A DNA stretch of 64,000 nt. It comes from Rhizobium anhuiense (GTDB taxonomy: Bacteria > Pseudomonadota > Alphaproteobacteria > Rhizobiales > Rhizobiaceae). Every line of letters starts with the position of its first letter. Within the stretch, counting starts at the first letter, position 1. The translations under genes and the position numbers were made by a program. Under the pieces are notes generated by a model. That model saw nothing but the letters and a program-made list of their open reading frames with translations, made no database searches and was not told the DNA's origin. The DNA lies in assembly GCF_003985145.1 (NCBI RefSeq), contig NZ_ML133543.1, forward strand, positions 1 to 64,000, in the 5' to 3' direction. Below, piece by piece: positions 62,283-64,000 of the stretch.

Positions 62283-62777
62283 ATGGCTACTGAACCTGAC
62301 ATCTTTAGTGAATTGGACCAGTTCGACAGAAAAATCCTCGCGGCTCTTGCCGAGGACGGCAGACTGTCGATCACCGATCTCGCGGCGCGTGTCGGCCTCT
62401 CGAAGACGCCGTGCCAGATCCGCTTCAAGCGGCTCATCAGCGACGGCTATATCGAGGGCTTCAAGGCCGTCCTCAATCCATCGAAAATGCAGCTCGACCA
62501 TATCGCTTTCGTCGAGGTGAAGCTTTCCGATACCCGCGAAGATGCGCTGAAAAGCTTCAACGACGCCATCAAGAAGATCAGGGAAGTCGAAGAGTGCCAC
62601 ATGATCGCCGGCAGGTTCGACTATCTGCTCAAGATCCGCACACGCGATATCGGCCGCTACCGCCGCGTCCTCGGCGAGCGCATCTCGACGTTGCCCCACG
62701 TTGCCAACACATCGACCAATGTCGCGATGGAGACGATCAAGGAAGGCTGGGACAAGTTCGGTTCGAGTCTTTCGTGA
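62283..62777 (+). CDS. putR: Lrp/AsnC-family regulator of putA
   Basis: From ATG 62283 the protein has 164 residues. The HTH runs LDQFDRKILAALAEDGRLSITDLAARVGLSKTPCQIRFKRL, and the RAM ligand domain has VEECHMIAGRFDYLLKIRTRD near 105. It is divergent from putA, the arrangement known for PutR of Agrobacterium and Rhodobacter, where the protein activates putA in response to proline. The AT-rich 62193-62280 segment is the shared control region. Confidence 0.92.
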   Translation: MATEPDIFSELDQFDRKILAALAEDGRLSITDLAARVGLSKTPCQIRFKRLISDGYIEGFKAVLNPSKMQLDHIAFVEVKLSDTREDALKSFNDAIKKIREVEECHMIAGRFDYLLKIRTRDIGRYRRVLGERISTLPHVANTSTNVAMETIKEGWDKFGSSLS

Positions 62778-62832
62778 ACCTATTGCCGGCGACCGGCCCG
62801 GCGCAGTTCAAGACCGCGCGCACTTTTCAGCA

Positions 62833-63210
62833 TCATGCCCTGGCTTTCCGGCCGCGTGCGCTCGGCTTCACCGGCACGCTCTTGCCGTACTCGTTCCACC
62901 ATGCCGTCAAAGCTTCCATGGTGGGGCCGAGGCCCCGCGCCTTTTGTGTGATCTCATATTCGACGCGCGGAGGAACCTCCGCAAAGATGGTGCGGGACAC
63001 GAGGCCGTCTGCTTCGAGCTCACGAAGTTGCGCCGTCAGCATGTGCTGGGTGATGCCGGGAATAGCCTTCCTCAATTCGCCAAACCGATAGACCCGCTGA
63101 TTGAGCAGCCACATGATTTCCAGCTTCCATTTTCCCGAAAGCAACGCGAATGCGCGACGCATCTCCTCATGCATATTGCCTTCTTCTTCAACCATGGTCT
63201 GCTTTTCCAT
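62833..63210 (-). CDS. HxlR-family transcriptional regulator
   Basis: 125 residues. The winged HTH contains ALLSGKWKLEIMWLLNQRVYRFGELRKAIPGITQHMLTAQLRELEADGLV, the HxlR hallmark, and YEITQKARGLGPTMEAL after it. An alternative ATG lies a few residues in. It is divergent from the DoxX-like and short-chain dehydrogenase genes, which are its likely targets; HxlR proteins often sense aldehydes or redox-active compounds. Confidence 0.93.
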   Translation of the reverse strand: MEKQTMVEEEGNMHEEMRRAFALLSGKWKLEIMWLLNQRVYRFGELRKAIPGITQHMLTAQLRELEADGLVSRTIFAEVPPRVEYEITQKARGLGPTMEALTAWWNEYGKSVPVKPSARGRKARA

Positions 63211-63364
63211 ACTAACAGCAAGTAATTCATCCTACTTGCAAATATGAATCTTAGACGACATTTCTCTGCGTGCACAAGGGAGCGCAGAAAGGCGCCTCCC
63301 AAAAACAAACCGACAGACTCGACGAGAGGAATGTTGCTGCGTGGGCAGCGACAGGGATGAACTC

Positions 63365-63757
63365 ATGCCTGAATTTTACGTGTACTGGATCAGCACGGCG
63401 CTTCTATCCGTGCTCTACCTCGCCTCAGCCGCCATCTATGTCACCAAGCGAGACTGGGTTCGCCAGGTTCTGGCGGAACTCGGATTCCAAGCTTCCTATC
63501 TCATTCCGTTCATGATCATCATCAAGGTTCTCGGCCCGGCCGCGATCCTTTCCCGCGTCAGCGTGCCGCTCAGCGATCTCGCCTATGCCGGCATCTTCTT
63601 TCACCTGCTGCTGTCGGGCCTCGCCCATGTCGGCGTTCGAAAACCCGCCGGCGCTCTGCCAGCGGCGGTCGGCCTGGCGCTGCTGGTCACCTCATTCATG
63701 ACGCAGAACGACGCCCGCGACGTCCCCTCCCCTTACGTCCAGGCCACTGCGCACTGA
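63365..63757 (+). CDS. DoxX-like small membrane protein
   Basis: 130 residues with four hydrophobic segments: YWISTALLSVLYLASAAIYV, SYLIPFMIIIKVLGPAAIL, LAYAGIFFHLLLSGLAHV and ALPAAVGLALLVTSF. ATG 63365 has AGGGA at good spacing. DoxX-like proteins of this size often accompany HxlR regulators and oxidoreductases. It is followed 36 bases later by a short-chain dehydrogenase gene. Confidence 0.82.
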   Translation: MPEFYVYWISTALLSVLYLASAAIYVTKRDWVRQVLAELGFQASYLIPFMIIIKVLGPAAILSRVSVPLSDLAYAGIFFHLLLSGLAHVGVRKPAGALPAAVGLALLVTSFMTQNDARDVPSPYVQATAH

Positions 63758-63793
63758 GGTCCGATAATCCCAACCCAAATCAAGGAGATAGAA

Positions 63794-64000
63794 ATGGGTC
63801 GACTCAATGGAAAAATTGCCATCGTCACAGGCGCAAGCCGCGGCATTGGCCGTGCCACGGCAAAGTTGTTTGCGGCCGAAGGCGCGAAGGTCGCAATTCT
63901 TTCGCGGACATCCGAAAGCGTCGAACGCGTTGTCGCTGAAATCGTCGAAGCGGGCGGCGCAGCACTCGGCACCGTCTGCGACGTCGGAGAGGCCGATCAG
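63794..64000 (+). CDS. Short-chain dehydrogenase/reductase, N-terminal part (cut by window edge)
   Basis: Only the first 69 codons are present. The cofactor-binding motif [25 protein letters not shown] is at the usual place for the family, and AAGGAG precedes the ATG. It uses NAD(P)H on an unknown carbonyl or hydroxyl substrate. It is likely co-transcribed with the DoxX-like gene. Confidence 0.92.
   Translation, partial: MGRLNGKIAIVTGASRGIGRATAKLFAAEGAKVAILSRTSESVERVVAEIVEAGGAALGTVCDVGEADQ

Noticed and set aside
1-64000. CRISPR arrays, rRNA or tRNA genes, phage genes, transposases, plasmid replication genes
   Set aside because: Looked for by repeat spacing and characteristic motifs on both strands; none seen.

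Overview
The window is GC-rich and carries densely packed catabolic operons, each with its own regulator and importer. It suggests a Rhizobium/Agrobacterium-group alphaproteobacterium, most likely Rhizobium. The grounds are the many ABC-importer and sugar-acid or amine catabolic modules, a PutA without an N-terminal DNA-binding domain next to an Lrp-type regulator, a tetronate (Otn) locus, and palindromic intergenic repeats of rhizobial style. No replication, conjugation, tRNA, rRNA, CRISPR or transposase gene was seen, so chromosome and plasmid cannot be told apart.

Layout. 1-1213: end of etfB, then etfA (electron-transfer flavoprotein). 1368-11108: a probable quinate/shikimate catabolic locus. 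Its minus-strand group has two type II dehydroquinases, a Gfo/Idh oxidoreductase, a shikimate-dehydrogenase-like protein and a polar-amino-acid-type ABC importer. Divergent from it are a QuiC-like 3-dehydroshikimate dehydratase and two tandem paralogous GntR/FCD regulators. The expected product is protocatechuate. 11267-15808: a diguanylate cyclase, an HPP/CBS membrane protein, a LysR regulator and small proteins. 15805-16098: an inverted-repeat element with perfect 34-bp ends. 16100-25877: a GNAT protein, an M20 deacylase, a 2-hydroxyacid dehydrogenase, a cupin, two aldehyde dehydrogenases, a tartrate/malate-dehydrogenase-like enzyme, a PuuB/OrdL-like amine oxidase and a HAD protein. 26051-32480: a complete threonate/erythronate (tetronate) module (OtnC, LacI regulator, MFS transporter, LtnD, OtnI, OtnK) with three palindromic operators. 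32636-43523: a second amine/amino-acid block (GNAT, class III aminotransferase, HAD, Dpp-type ABC importer, Lrp regulator, FAD oxidoreductase) that repeats protein types from the block before the threonate module. 43684-46224: a chemoreceptor.

46489-57745 is the most unusual part. It is a sugar-acid locus with a carbohydrate ABC importer, an RraA-like aldolase, a GntR regulator and four different enolase-superfamily enzymes. It lies between two directly repeated copies, about 110 bp each, of the 3' end of putA. One copy belongs to the intact putA at 58167-61874. The other is a relic beside the chemoreceptor gene. This is the arrangement expected of a genomic island inserted at the putA 3' end.

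The last part, 58103-64000, holds putA, a small upstream gene, a divergent Lrp regulator (putR-like), an HxlR regulator, a DoxX-like membrane protein and the start of a short-chain dehydrogenase.

All functions come from motifs and gene neighbourhood read by eye. No database search was run.
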